In this document: positions 8,322 to 18,753 of the stretch, piece after piece | Layout of the letters: each line of letters begins with the position of its first letter | Numbering within the stretch: position 1 is the stretch's first letter | Source: Actinomycetes bacterium | Lineage (GTDB): Bacteria > Actinomycetota > Acidimicrobiia > Acidimicrobiales > Bog-793 | DNA length: 35,756 nucleotides | Direction of reading: 5' to 3' | NCBI GenBank assembly: GCA_021803215.1 | Contig: JAJZLV010000106.1 | Span: 4,443 to 40,198 of the forward strand | Notes under the pieces: generated by a model | Told to the model about the DNA's origin: nothing | What the model saw: only the letters and a program-made list of their open reading frames with translations | Databases searched by the model: none | Position numbers and translations under genes: made by a program

Positions 8322-9164
8322 CTAGGGGCGAGGGCCGCCCCCGTAACGGGCGAGCTGCCGGCTCTCTGCCACAAGCCTCCCCTCCTTGTCGAAGAGGGCT
8401 CCTTGCTCATCGACATAACCACCCGTGTACGCCCGGGTCTCGAAGCTGGCGTGGCACCAGTCAGAACCTGGCCGGTGGCGCCAGTGGACCGTGTACTCGA
8501 TGGTGGGCGCTCCGGCGGGATCCGGCTCGAGAGTCCTTCCGAAAACGGCCGGCGGCCAGCAGTCGAGGAAGACCGCCACCGCCAGGGCGTCGGTCGGCCT
8601 CCCGTCAGCCAGGCGGGTCCAGCCGCCCGTCTTCGCCTCGCCGGGCTCACTTCGAAGGAAGAAGGCATCCTCCGCCCGGGCCACCCGCTGCTCGACCCGC
8701 TCCCAGAGGGGGACCTCACCGCCGACGCGAAGGAGGGCCGAGGATGACTCCGGGCCGGGCACCGAGGGGGCATCGGGCTGGAAGTCGTGGGACCCGGCCT
8801 CCCGCAGGCGCCCGAGCGTCACCAGAGCGGCACAGCGCACCTCGCCCGACTGGACCAGCTCCAACCGGTAGAAGGCATGGCCCCGCCCGACACGAAGCGC
8901 CCTCGCCTCTATCTCGCAGCTGGTCGTCTCGGGGCGAGAGAGGTAGTGCACCGTCATCGTGAGAGGGTCGGGCAGGCTGGACTCCTCGAGCGCCGCCCGC
9001 AGCAGCAAGGCAGCCAGGTAGCCGCCGTTCGGGCCCGGTCCGACCTCCCAACGCTCAGACACCATCGCGAGGTAGCGGCCATCGCCGAGCTCTCGCAGCG
9101 CCGTATCGGCGTCGAGCTCGTACCGCTCGCCGACGCTCTCGACCACTTCGAGGGAGCGATCCAT
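8322..9164 (-). CDS. acyl-CoA thioesterase-like protein (double hot-dog)
   Basis: Predicted cytoplasmic acyl-CoA thioesterase of the TesB-like/thioesterase-like superfamily, 280 residues. The N-terminal hot-dog half contains WEVGPGPNGGYLAALLLRAALE (about 38-59) and TMTVHYLSRP. The C-terminal half contains DALAVAVFLDCWPPAVF, PTIEYTVHWRHRPG and a terminal GGYVDEQGALFDKEGRLVAESRQL, the usual end of these proteins. AGGAGAAGGAG directly precedes the ATG at 9164. It diverges from the small membrane protein gene across 54 bp that hold two direct copies of CAGACTGG. Substrate is unknown. Confidence 0.82.
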   Translation of the reverse strand: MDRSLEVVESVGERYELDADTALRELGDGRYLAMVSERWEVGPGPNGGYLAALLLRAALEESSLPDPLTMTVHYLSRPETTSCEIEARALRVGRGHAFYRLELVQSGEVRCAALVTLGRLREAGSHDFQPDAPSVPGPESSSALLRVGGEVPLWERVEQRVARAEDAFFLRSEPGEAKTGGWTRLADGRPTDALAVAVFLDCWPPAVFGRTLEPDPAGAPTIEYTVHWRHRPGSDWCHASFETRAYTGGYVDEQGALFDKEGRLVAESRQLARYGGGPRP

Positions 9165-9218
9165 CTCCTTCTCCTATCAGACTGGTGACGGCGGCCGCCT
9201 CCCGGCAGACTGGCCGAG

Positions 9219-9635
9219 ATGGCAACCCAGCAGCTCGCTAGCGCCCTCACCGTCACCCGGCTCTCGCTCCATGTGCTTGGCGCCAGCGTCTGGGTCGGGG
9301 GTCAGATCACGGTCGGGGGCCTCCTCTCGACAGTCCGCAAGCTCGGAGAGGGAGCGGGCCGGAAGATCGCCCAAGCCTTCGGGCGTCTGCAGTGGCCGGC
9401 CTACGCGCTCCTGCTCGCGACAGGGGTCTGGAACGTCCTGGCCGTCCACGTCGGCCGCGCCACCGGCAGCTGGCTCGCGGTGCTGTGGGTGAAGATCGCA
9501 GTCGTCCTCCTCGCGGGCCTCGCCGCCTTCTTGCATCAGCGCTCTCGCTCGGCGGCCGGCCTCGCAATCTGGGGTGCCATAGCCGGCCTCTCCTCGCTCG
9601 CAGCCCTCGTGCTCGGTGTCGCCCTGGCCGGCTGA
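9219..9635 (+). CDS. small four-helix membrane protein, CopD-like
   Basis: 138 residues with four hydrophobic segments at about 13-35, 52-76, 86-104 and 112-136. The N-terminal LHVLGASVWVGGQ resembles the first helix of CopD/copper-resistance D-type and related membrane proteins, in which the helix-1 His is conserved. Nothing else allows a function to be assigned. Start ATG at 9219 has no strong Shine-Dalgarno. The PaiB-like gene follows after 19 bases and may be co-transcribed. Confidence 0.72.
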   Translation: MATQQLASALTVTRLSLHVLGASVWVGGQITVGGLLSTVRKLGEGAGRKIAQAFGRLQWPAYALLLATGVWNVLAVHVGRATGSWLAVLWVKIAVVLLAGLAAFLHQRSRSAAGLAIWGAIAGLSSLAALVLGVALAG

Positions 9636-9654
9636 GTCCGCCGAAAGGAGAACC

Positions 9655-10302
9655 ATGCTCATCCACAGCTGCGACGAACCACCCGAGAAAGACGACTGGT
9701 GGCACTTCGCGAGGAGACCTCAGCTCGGTCACCTGGTGGCTCCCGGGAAGCAAAGGAAGCTCCCGGTGGTGGTGCCGACCCAGTACGTGCTCGCTGGCAC
9801 TCCCGACCAGCCGGAGGTGCGCCTCCACCTCGCGAAGGCCAACCCGGTCTTCTCCGCCCTCGACGAGTCACCAGCCTGCCTGCTGAGCCTGGCAGGCGAC
9901 TGGGCCTTCATCCCCTCTTCCTGGAAGGCGATAGGGGACGAAGATCCGTCCCGGGGCGTCCCGACCACCTACTACACGGCTGTGCAGCTCTTGTGCCGAG
10001 CCGAACTGGTGGACGACGAGGCCGGAAAGGCATCCATCCTCCGGGACCAGCTCGCGACCTTCGAGCCGGAGATGGACCACGTCGATCCTGCCGAGCACGC
10101 CCGTCAGCTGCCGGCCATCCGCGGCCTGCGCCTCACGGTGGACGAGGTGAGGGCCAAGTTCAAGTACGGCGGCAACGTCGACGAGGCTCACCGCAGCGCC
10201 GTCGCCGAGCACCTGGCCGCCAGGCGGCGGCCCGGTGACGAGGCCGCCCGCCGACAGGTCCTTCGAAGCATCGCCAGGCGAGCCGGTCCGAGCTCCCTCT
10301 GA
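9655..10302 (+). CDS. PaiB-like FMN-binding protein / putative negative regulator
   Basis: 215-residue protein of the FMN-binding split-barrel family related to Bacillus PaiB, a repressor of sporulation and protease genes. PTQYVLAG followed by VRLHLAKANPVFSAL reproduces the usual core; the family's PSWY position reads PSSWKA, and VPTTYYTAVQLLCRAEL follows. An open frame begins at 9616, but AAGGAG four bases before the ATG at 9655 fixes the start. Members with this fold bind flavin and may act enzymatically, so the regulatory label is family-based only. Confidence 0.82.
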   Translation: MLIHSCDEPPEKDDWWHFARRPQLGHLVAPGKQRKLPVVVPTQYVLAGTPDQPEVRLHLAKANPVFSALDESPACLLSLAGDWAFIPSSWKAIGDEDPSRGVPTTYYTAVQLLCRAELVDDEAGKASILRDQLATFEPEMDHVDPAEHARQLPAIRGLRLTVDEVRAKFKYGGNVDEAHRSAVAEHLAARRRPGDEAARRQVLRSIARRAGPSSL

Positions 10303-10953
10303 GCAGGCAGCCGGCCTCGGAGCGGGCCCTCCGTTCACCATGCCATCGGAACCGTTGGCAGTGCCTCGAGCGGACCGGTGACTCAAGCCGTCAGGGGCCT
10401 CGGGCCCCGGGCCCGAGGCCCCACCTCGCCCGTGAGCGCCCATCCGGGTTGGGCAGGGAGTGTCGCCAACGAGTGCTGGATGGGATAGGACTGGTCCTCC
10501 CGCCGGCGCTGCCGGCCCCTGACAGCGTCGCCCTGCCGCGAGGCCTGACCGGCTGCTTGCGTCGCCGACCTGCCGGCGAGCAGGCGGTGGACCCTCCTCG
10601 CCGGATCACGTCGAGCCCGTATGAAGCCTTCGAGCTGGGAGGACATCTGGTCGCGCCTCGAGCGGGCGCTCGAAGACAGCTCGGGCGACCCGAGCGCCAG
10701 CGGGGAGGCGTCCGGAAGAACCGGCCGGGTGGCCGAACAGCAGCTCGCGTCCGAGAAGGACTCGCTCTTTCTTGCCGGGGTCCCGGTCGTGTTGAGCCCA
10801 CACGGCCCGCCGGGAGGTCAACCCCGTCGGCTGGTAGACGGCCGCCAGGCGCCCTCCTGATGCCGCCTGGGCCGAGATGGAGTCCTTTCCGGCTTCGGGC
10901 AGCTGCCCTCCGAGCAGTCGATTACGATCGCCCGTTCGATCACGGCGGGCTCC
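10303..10953. other. 651-bp stretch without a supported gene
   Basis: Only short frames of biased, Arg/Pro/Gly-rich composition are present. The least implausible is a 79-codon plus-strand frame from ATG 10621, which has no recognisable family or Shine-Dalgarno. A strong palindrome lies at 10394-10422. The stretch separates the PaiB-like gene from the end of the convergent amidase gene. Confidence 0.6.
10394..10422. repeat. 14-bp perfect palindrome, possible terminator hairpin
   Basis: Arms GGGGCCTCGGGCCC and GGGCCCGAGGCCCC are exact reverse complements around one central C. It lies 92 bases after the PaiB-like stop. There is no T-run, so a factor-independent terminator is not clear-cut. Confidence 0.6.
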
Positions 10954-12105
10954 TCAAGACGAGACCGCCTGCTCGACGAGAACTGCCAGCGCCACGAGGC
11001 GCTCCTCCCCCCCGGCAGGTGCCACTAGCTGCAGGCCGGTCGGCGGCCGGCCTGGGCAGGGGACCGGAAGCGTTATGGCCGGCAGCCCAGCGAGGTTGAC
11101 CGGCGAACAGAGGGCGCCGTAGCCGGAGCTGGACTCGCCTTCGAAGAACGGCCGTCTCGGAAGGGTTGGAAGCACCAGCGCTCCGAATCGCGAGAAGAGC
11201 TCCTCGAGGCTTTGAGAGAAGCTTCTCTGCACCCGCCGGGCGGCATCGAGACTGGCCGCGTCCTGCTTGGAGCTGGCGAGACGGCCTCGCACAGGCTCTC
11301 CGAGGCCGGCCACCCGATCCTGCTCCAGGAGGAAGGCGTCCGCCGCGAAGGCCTCGTCGGAAAGAAGGGTCTGCTGGGCAACCCAAGCCTGTTTCCAGCC
11401 GGCCAGAAGAGCCTCCTCGAAGACGATGCCGGTCTTCAACAGGGCGTCGTCCACGGCCGCCTCTATCGCCGGGTCGATCCCCAGCCTGGCACCCAGCTCG
11501 ACCCGCAGTCGGCCGAGATGGAACGAGAGGTCGGTCGCCGGCTCGAAGCCGCCTTCCAGCTCCGACATGGCGGTCACGACGCCTGCCACGTCCGGGGCGA
11601 TCGGCCCGATGGTGTCAAAGCTCGGAGCGAGCGGCCAGACGCCGTCGAGGGAGAGCCGGCCATGGGTCGTCTTCAGCCCGACCACGCCGCAAGAGGCAGC
11701 CGGGATCCTCACCGAGCCGCCGGTGTCAGAGCCGAGCGCCCAGTCCACCTCACCCCGGGCCACCGCGGCGGCCGAGCCGGAAGAGGAGCCGCCGGGAACC
11801 CGGCCCGGGTCGGCCGGGTTCTCCGGCGTACCGTACCAGGGGTTCACCCCCGAGATGCCGTAGGCGAGCTCGTGCAGGTTGGTCTTCCCACAGAGCCTGA
11901 CGCCGGCCGTTCGAAGGGCTGAGATGCAGGCGGCGTCCCGGCTCGCCGGCGTCGCCCTCTCGGCCACCGCCCGGCAGCCGGCCGTCGTCACCGAGCCGGC
12001 CACGTCGATCAGGTCCTTCACCCCGATGAGCGAGCCAGCCCCATCTCCTCGCAAGGGTCCTGGCCCGAACCGCTCGATCCAGGTGGTGTCCTTTTCGCTC
12101 ACCAC
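10954..12105 (-). CDS. amidase signature family hydrolase
   Basis: Ser-Ser-Lys amidohydrolase, about 383 residues. The catalytic Lys is in GVKDLIDVAG, the cis-Ser in VPGGSSSGSAAAVA and the nucleophilic Ser in GSDTGGSVRIPAASCGVVGLK. The C terminus PVNLAGLPAITLPV is also typical. This could be a free-standing amidase of unknown substrate; nothing nearby suggests GatA, since no gatB or gatC is present. A longer frame reaches 12489, but upstream sequence is the shadow of the Fur gene. Two adjacent in-frame GTG codons at 12105 and 12102 are preceded by AGGAGG at 5 and 8 bases. Start region lies 45 bases from the divergent Fur-family start. Confidence 0.9.
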   Translation of the reverse strand: MVSEKDTTWIERFGPGPLRGDGAGSLIGVKDLIDVAGSVTTAGCRAVAERATPASRDAACISALRTAGVRLCGKTNLHELAYGISGVNPWYGTPENPADPGRVPGGSSSGSAAAVARGEVDWALGSDTGGSVRIPAASCGVVGLKTTHGRLSLDGVWPLAPSFDTIGPIAPDVAGVVTAMSELEGGFEPATDLSFHLGRLRVELGARLGIDPAIEAAVDDALLKTGIVFEEALLAGWKQAWVAQQTLLSDEAFAADAFLLEQDRVAGLGEPVRGRLASSKQDAASLDAARRVQRSFSQSLEELFSRFGALVLPTLPRRPFFEGESSSGYGALCSPVNLAGLPAITLPVPCPGRPPTGLQLVAPAGGEERLVALAVLVEQAVSS

Positions 12106-12126
12106 GGCTCCCTCCTCATCAGCAGG

Positions 12127-12132
12127 TAGAAT
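12127..12132 (+). promoter_or_regulatory. candidate -10 of the Fur-family gene
   Basis: TAGAAT, one mismatch from TATAAT, is centred within the interrupted palindrome GCAGG-N6-CCTGC (12122-12137), which could be an autoregulatory site. Transcription would start about 12139, almost on the coding region. Confidence 0.45.
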
Positions 12133-12150
12133 CCTGCCATCAACGACCTC

Positions 12151-12549
12151 TTGGAGCGCCTGCGGGCCAGCGAGTGGCGGATGACGCCCCAGCGGCGGGT
12201 GGTGGCCGAGGTGCTCGACGGCGAGCACGTCCACCTCACCGCCGAGACCGTCCACAGCCGTGCCCAGGCGCGCCTGCCGGAGATCAGTCTGGCCACCGTC
12301 TACAACACCTTGAACGAGCTGGTTGCGATGGGCGAGGTGCTCGAAGTGCCCGGAGCCGCAGGAGCCAAACGCTACGACCCGAACGCCCACCTGCACCACC
12401 ATCATCTCGTCTGCACCGTCTGCGGCGAGCTGCGCGACGTCTTCCCGACGGGAGAAGAGGCGCTCTCGCTCTCGACCGACGACCGCCACGGCTTCGAGCT
12501 CCGATCGGTCCAGATCGTCTTCACGGGACTCTGTCCTTCCTGCCGCTAG
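12151..12549 (+). CDS. Fur-family metalloregulator
   Basis: Metal- or peroxide-sensing transcriptional repressor of the Fur/Zur/PerR family, 132 residues from TTG. The N-terminal winged helix has WRMTPQRRVVAEVL and ISLATVYNTLNELVAMGEV. The dimerisation domain has the His-rich NAHLHHHHLVC sensor segment. Two structural zinc pairs are present, CTVC (88 and 91) and CPSC (128 and 131). I cannot tell iron, zinc and peroxide sensors apart. No ATG or GTG lies between the upstream in-frame TAG (12127) and the homologous N terminus. TTG at 12151 has no Shine-Dalgarno, and an unusual ATC at 12139 is discussed as a finding. The stop shares the palindrome CTAG with the stop of the convergent gene. Confidence 0.92.
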   Translation: MERLRASEWRMTPQRRVVAEVLDGEHVHLTAETVHSRAQARLPEISLATVYNTLNELVAMGEVLEVPGAAGAKRYDPNAHLHHHHLVCTVCGELRDVFPTGEEALSLSTDDRHGFELRSVQIVFTGLCPSCR

Positions 12550-13073
12550 CCCAGCCTCGCCCGCTTCGGACCCGAGCTCCCGATCGCCGCTTCGAGCACC
12601 CGGCGCAGGCTGGCGGGCCGGAGCACGGCCAGCTCGACCGGCGGGGAGGTCCAGGGCAGAGAGACCTCCTTTCTCTCCTCGAAGAGGCGCTCGCCGTCGA
12701 CCCAGAAGATGCCGCCCGATGTAACGGCCAGCCTCGCTCCGCGGGCAATGGCCCGGACGCTCGGGGCAAGGGGCCGTCCGAGTCGCTCGGACCAGGTGAT
12801 CCGCCTCGTACCGAAGCGGTTCGAGAGATGCTCCTCGAGCTCTCTCGGACGCCCGACGGCCACGAAACAGGCCCTCTCCCCGTATCGCCCGGTCACCTCT
12901 GCTCTGACGGCCTGCAGATCAGCCAGCGAGAGGTCGCCCGAGCCGACGTATTGGAGGAGCTGATCGGCCGCCAGGTACCAGTCCGGCCTCTCGGCCAGGC
13001 GGAGCTCACGGGAGCGCCGCTGCTCGCTCACCAGGCCGCCCGGGGCTCGCTCCACCCTCTCATCTTGGTCCAT
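12546..13073 (-). CDS. hypothetical protein, 175 aa
   Basis: I recognise no family. The product is soluble and charged, with an alpha/beta appearance; it has no signal peptide or membrane segment. A segment near the middle (residues about 60-95) mixes hydrophobic beta stretches such as ACFVAVGRP with basic residues. The C terminus is basic. Codon use resembles neighbouring genes, and it neatly fills the space between the Fur-family stop and the divergent DUF3048 gene, which favours a real gene. The start at ATG 13073 follows a G-rich stretch rather than a clear Shine-Dalgarno. Confidence 0.62.
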   Translation of the reverse strand: MDQDERVERAPGGLVSEQRRSRELRLAERPDWYLAADQLLQYVGSGDLSLADLQAVRAEVTGRYGERACFVAVGRPRELEEHLSNRFGTRRITWSERLGRPLAPSVRAIARGARLAVTSGGIFWVDGERLFEERKEVSLPWTSPPVELAVLRPASLRRVLEAAIGSSGPKRARLG

Positions 13074-13090
13074 CCCCCCGTTTCTCCCCC

Positions 13091-13111
13091 CCGCTAAGTA
13101 CCCTTTAGCGG
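13091..13111. promoter_or_regulatory. palindromic operator candidate in divergent intergenic region
   Basis: CCGCTAA and TTAGCGG form a perfect 7-bp inverted repeat with a 7-base spacer. It lies between the divergent hypothetical gene (13073) and DUF3048 gene (13135), about 24-44 bases before the latter's start, where a repressor would cover the promoter. Confidence 0.5.
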
Positions 13112-13134
13112 CTGGCTACAAGGGAGAACGGACC

Positions 13135-14248
13135 TTGTCACAGGGAAGCACCCACCGGAGAAAAGGCCGCGTCGAGCGCCTCACCAAGCGGCAGAAGGTC
13201 GTGGCCGGTCTCGGCGCCTTGGTGCTGCTGGCAGCCATGGGCGGAGCGGCTGCCGTGCTTTCGAACGGGCCGTCGCAGGCGGCGGCCAAACCCCTTCGCC
13301 ACAGCCACAAGGCGCAGCCGGCGCAGCCGGCCAAGAACGTGGTGAAGTCGCCGAGCCACCTCTGTCCCTTGACCGGTACCCCGGCGCCTGGCGGCAAGGT
13401 ACCCGCCCGCCCCGCCCTCGGCATCAAGATCGGCAACGACCCGGCCTCGCGGCCCCAGACAGGCCTCGAGCACGCCGACATCGTCTACGAGGAGATGGCA
13501 GAGGGCGGCATCACGAGATATCTGGCCGTCTTCCAGTGCCACCAGGCACCGGTCCTCGGCCCTGTTCGCTCGGTCCGCTGGACCGACTGGCACGTCCTCG
13601 CCTCCTACGGCCACCCCATCCTCGCCTTCTCGGGCGGCATCAGCTACTGGGACAACCTCGTGGCGCGCCTCGGCTGGCTCTACGACGCCAACGGCTCCTT
13701 CCCGCCCGGCGAGTACGCCTACTACCGGACCTCGAACCGGGTGGCGCCCTGGAACCTCTACACCTCAACTGCCCGCATCTGGGCCCTCGACAGGGCCAAG
13801 ACTCCCCCGCCTCCCCAGTTCCGCTACAGCGATTCCCTGCAGGCAGGTTTCACAAAGGCGTCCGCTGTCACAGTCGTCGGATTCGCCGAGGGCGTCAATG
13901 TCGTCTGGAGGTGGAGCACAGCTGTCGGTGCCTGGCAGCGCTACTACGCCAACACACCCGACACCGACTCGACCGGGGTCCAGCTACAGGCGAAGAACGT
14001 CGTCATCGAGATGGTGCAGACCCACTCCGGGCCCTATGCCGAGAGCGGCTCGACCTTCGGGACCGACTCGATCACCAAGGGAAGCGGCGTCGCATACGTC
14101 TTTCGCGACGGCCACTTCGAAAAGGGGAGCTGGCGCCGTCCGAGCTACCACGACCCGATGGGCCTCTACTTCGCCAACGGGAAGCGGGTCGACCTGACGC
14201 CCGGCAACACCTGGGTCGAGATGGTCCCGACCACCTACGCGGTACAGG

Positions 14249-14259
<11 letters not shown>
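13135..14259 (+). CDS. DUF3048 (YerB-like) exported or membrane-anchored protein
   Basis: 374 residues. A basic N terminus precedes one hydrophobic segment at about 23-43, followed by an Ala/Pro/Lys-rich spacer. The exported DUF3048 domain follows: LCPLTGTP, RPALGIKIGNDPASRPQTGLEHADIVYEEMAEGGITRYLAVFQ-type core, GPVRSVRWTDWHVLASYGHP, then the C-terminal half with VVIEMVQ and TKGSGVAYVFRDGHFEKGSW. Related Bacillus YerB is a lipoprotein; here there is no lipobox, so a membrane anchor is more likely. Function of the family is unknown. TTG at 13135 is chosen because AGGGAG lies about nine bases upstream. The 3' end overlaps mmsA by 11 bases. Confidence 0.88.
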
Positions 14260-15777
<1,518 letters not shown>

Positions 15778-15778
<1 letters not shown>

Positions 15779-17193
15779 CAGTCGAGCGCGCTCATGACGT
15801 GCTTCACGCGGGTGTAGTCCTCGAAGCCGTAGATCGAGAGGTCCTTGCCGTAGCCAGAGTGCTTGAAGCCGCCGTGGGGCATCTCGGCGGCGATCGGGAT
15901 GTGGGTGTTGATCCACACGCAGCCGAAGTCGAGCCCCTTCGCCATGCGCATGGCCCGGGCGTGATCCCTCGTCCAGACCGAGGAGGCGAGTCCGTACTGG
16001 ACCCCGTTGGCCCACCTGAGCGCTTCAGCCTCGTCGCTGAAGCGCTGCACGGTGATGACCGGGCCGAAGATCTCGTTCTGGATCATCTCGTCGTCCTGGT
16101 GCAGGCCTGCGACCACCGTTGCCTCGAACATGTAGCCCTTCTCGCCCAGATGGTGGCCTCCGGTCAGGACCTCGGCGTGCGAAGGCGTCCGCTCGATGAA
16201 GCCGTTCACCTTCTCGAGCTGGTTGACGTTGTTGAGCGGGCCGAAGTCCGGCTCGGCTTCGGGCGCTCCGACCTTTTTGTTCCTTGCCTCTTCGACGAGA
16301 GCCGCCACGAAGTCGTCGTGCACCTTGGGAGCGGCGAGCACCCGCGTGGCCGCGGTGCAGTCCTGCCCGGCGTTGAAGTAGCCGGCCCCCGCTATCGTCT
16401 CGGCCGCCTTCTCGACGTCGGCGTCATCGAAGACGATGACCGGCGCCTTTCCGCCGAGCTCGAGGTGGACCCGCTTCAGGTCGTCGGCAGCCGCCTTGGC
16501 CACCTCCATTCCCGCACGGACCGAGCCGGTGACAGAGACCATGGCCGGCGTCGGGTGGGAAACGAGCGCCCGGCCGGTGTCGCGGTCGCCGCAGACGACG
16601 TTGAAGACTCCCTCCGGCAGGAACTCCGCCATCACCTCGGCCATGAGGACGGTCGAGACCGGCGTGGTGTCGGAGGGCTTGAGGACGACGGTGTTGCCGG
16701 CCGCCAGGGCGGGCGCCCACTTCCAGACAGCCATCATCAGCGGGTAGTTCCATGGCGTCACCTGGGCGCAGACGCCCACAGGCTCGCGGCGAACGAAGGA
16801 GGTGTGCCCCGCCAGGTACTCGCTGGCGGCCCTTCCCTCGAGGAGGCGGGCAGCGCCGGCGAAAAAGCGGATCTGGTCTGCCATCGGCGGGAGCTCCTCG
16901 CTCATGGTGAGGCCGAAGGGCTTGCCGGTGTTCTCGCACTCGGCGGCCACGAGCTTTTCGCCGCGGGCTTCCATCGCATCGGCTATCCGGAAAAGTGCCA
17001 GGCTGCGCTCGGAGGGTGTGGCGTCCCGCCAGCCTGGAAAGGCCTCCTCGGCCGCCTTGAAGGCGGCGTCAATGTCGGCCGCCCCCGACTTCGGCGCCTC
17101 GGCGTAGGCCTCACCTGTGCTCGGGTTGATTACAGGGGTCGTCTCGCCGCTTTGTGAGTCGACGAGCTTGCCGCCGATGAAATTCTGCAGCAT
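15778..17193 (-). CDS. aldehyde dehydrogenase, probable 4-aminobutyraldehyde dehydrogenase
   Basis: NAD(P)-dependent aldehyde dehydrogenase, 471 residues, most like PatD/YdcW-type enzymes that oxidise 4-aminobutanal from putrescine to GABA. Motifs: [21 protein letters not shown] (146-166), general base Glu245 in HLELGGKAP and nucleophile Cys279 in [13 protein letters not shown], the latter form being usual in aminoaldehyde dehydrogenases. [21 protein letters not shown] closes the protein. ATG at 17193 has AGGTG six bases upstream; an in-frame GTG at 17202 with GGAGG is an alternative. It is the first gene of a two-gene operon with mmsA and diverges from the PuuB-like gene across 152 bp carrying candidate operators. 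Confidence 0.9.
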
Positions 17194-17252
17194 GCGTGTC
17201 ACCTGGACCTCCGATAGTTCGTGTGCCCCGATTTTCCCAGATCGCTGCCGGC

Positions 17253-17267
17253 TTAACAAGCGAATCC
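17253..17267 (-). promoter_or_regulatory. candidate Lrp-type operator, copy 1
   Basis: On the minus strand this reads GGATTCGCTTGTTAA. It forms an imperfect inverted pair with copy 2 (17292-17306), centred about 38 bases away, between the divergent aldehyde dehydrogenase and PuuB-like genes. It matches GGAWTYSNTTGWNA, which also occurs twice upstream of the lrp gene. Confidence 0.5.
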
Positions 17268-17291
17268 GTCGTTGGTCGTCCCATTGGCGGC

Positions 17292-17306
17292 GGATTTCGT
17301 TGTGAG
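17292..17306 (+). promoter_or_regulatory. candidate Lrp-type operator, copy 2
   Basis: GGATTTCGTTGTGAG on the plus strand, lying 40-54 bases before the PuuB-like start codon and partner of the inverted copy at 17253-17267. Confidence 0.5.
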
Positions 17307-17333
17307 CAGTAGCCGAGACGACGGAGCCTGCAA

Positions 17334-17339
17334 TATCCT
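17334..17339 (+). promoter_or_regulatory. candidate -10 for a leaderless PuuB-like transcript
   Basis: TATCCT is separated from the ATG at 17346 by exactly six bases and no Shine-Dalgarno is present, so the mRNA probably begins at or next to the start codon. Confidence 0.45.
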
Positions 17340-17345
17340 CCAGCC

Positions 17346-18752
17346 ATGAGCCGCGCTCGGGACTACCGCCGCATCTCCTATTGGATGGACTCCGTCGGCG
17401 AGGAGATCGTTCCCCGCCCTTTCCTCGAAGGCGAGGTTGAAGCAGACGTCGCCATCGTCGGCGCCGGCTACACCGGCCTTTGGACCGCCTACTACCTGAA
17501 GCAGGCGGATCCTGCCGTGAGGGTCGTCGTGCTCGAACGGGAGGTGGCCGGCTTCGGCGCCTCGGGCCGCAACGGCGGCTGGTGCTCGGCTCTCTTCGCA
17601 GTCTCGGACAGCCGGCTGGCCGAGCTCTTCGGCAACGACACCATGCGGGCGATGCGCCGAGCCATGAACGAGACGGTCGACGAGGTCGGGCGGGTAGTCG
17701 AGGCGGAGTCGATCGACTGCCACTTCAGAAAGGCCGGGACGGTCGACGCCGCCCGCTCGCCCGCTCAGCTGGAAGCTCTTCGGGCAGAGGTCGAGCAGGC
17801 ACGGCGCCTCGGGCTTCCAGAGGAAGATCTGCGGTTCATCGGGCCAGAGGAGATGAAAGAGCTCTTCGCCACGACCAAGGTGCTCGGCGGCACCTTCACG
17901 CCGCACTGCGCCTCGGTCCATCCAGCCCGCCTCGCCCGCGGCCTGGCATCCAGGGTTGAGGCCCAGGGCACGACGATCTTCGAGCAGACGGAGGTCCGCC
18001 AGATCCTTCCTCGGGCCGGCGTGTTCGCCACGATCATCACGAAAGACGGGAGGGTCTCGGCTCGCAATGTCGTCCTCGCCACCGAGGGCTTCACGGCCGA
18101 GCTGCCCGGGCTCGAGCGCACGGTCGTCCCCATCTACTCACTCATGGTGGCCAGTGCCCCGCTCGGCGAGGAGCGGGTGCAGAGCCTCGGGACAGCCCTC
18201 GCGGCCGGTGCCACCTTCACCGATGGCCGCCACCTCCTCGTCTACGGGCAGGTGACGCCGGACGGCCGCCTGGCCTTCGGGGGACGGGGGGCGCCCTATC
18301 ACTATGGCTCCAAGACGAGAGACGAGTTCGGGAACGACCAGCGGGTGCACCCCCTCCTCGAGGAGGCGGCCCGCCAGCTCTTCCCCCAGCTGGGCGCGAT
18401 CACCTTCACCCACCGATGGGGAGGCCCGATCGGAGCCCACCGGGACTGGTTTCCCTCCGTGCTCCACGACCCCGCCTCGGGGCTGGCCTCGGCCGGGGGA
18501 TACGTCGGAGACGGTGTCTCCACCACGAATTTGGCAGGCCGGACGCTGGCTGATCTCCTCTTGAGCAAGCCGAGCGAGATCACGGCACTTCCATGGGTGG
18601 GGCACCAGTCACCCAGCTGGGAGCCAGAGCCTCTCCGTTGGGCGGGCATCAACGCCGGCCTGCGGGCAACCGCCCTGGCAGATGCCATCGAGAGCCGCAC
18701 GAACCGCCCCTCTGGGATCGCCAAGGTGATCGGGCGCCTCACCGGCGCCTAG
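17346..18752 (+). CDS. FAD-dependent amine oxidoreductase (DAO / PuuB-like family)
   Basis: 468-residue flavoprotein of the DAO family. The dinucleotide-binding motif is [19 protein letters not shown] (about 33-51), followed by [20 protein letters not shown], which is characteristic of gamma-glutamylputrescine oxidase and related amine oxidases. The C terminus contains [12 protein letters not shown] and the second FAD contact region [14 protein letters not shown]. It would oxidise an amine such as putrescine, a gamma-glutamylated polyamine or an N-methyl amino acid to the aldehyde plus ammonia and peroxide. No gamma-glutamylputrescine synthetase is in the window, so the exact substrate is open. 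Its stop lies one base from the end of the convergent gabT. Confidence 0.88.
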   Translation: MSRARDYRRISYWMDSVGEEIVPRPFLEGEVEADVAIVGAGYTGLWTAYYLKQADPAVRVVVLEREVAGFGASGRNGGWCSALFAVSDSRLAELFGNDTMRAMRRAMNETVDEVGRVVEAESIDCHFRKAGTVDAARSPAQLEALRAEVEQARRLGLPEEDLRFIGPEEMKELFATTKVLGGTFTPHCASVHPARLARGLASRVEAQGTTIFEQTEVRQILPRAGVFATIITKDGRVSARNVVLATEGFTAELPGLERTVVPIYSLMVASAPLGEERVQSLGTALAAGATFTDGRHLLVYGQVTPDGRLAFGGRGAPYHYGSKTRDEFGNDQRVHPLLEEAARQLFPQLGAITFTHRWGGPIGAHRDWFPSVLHDPASGLASAGGYVGDGVSTTNLAGRTLADLLLSKPSEITALPWVGHQSPSWEPEPLRWAGINAGLRATALADAIESRTNRPSGIAKVIGRLTGA

Positions 18753-18753
18753 C

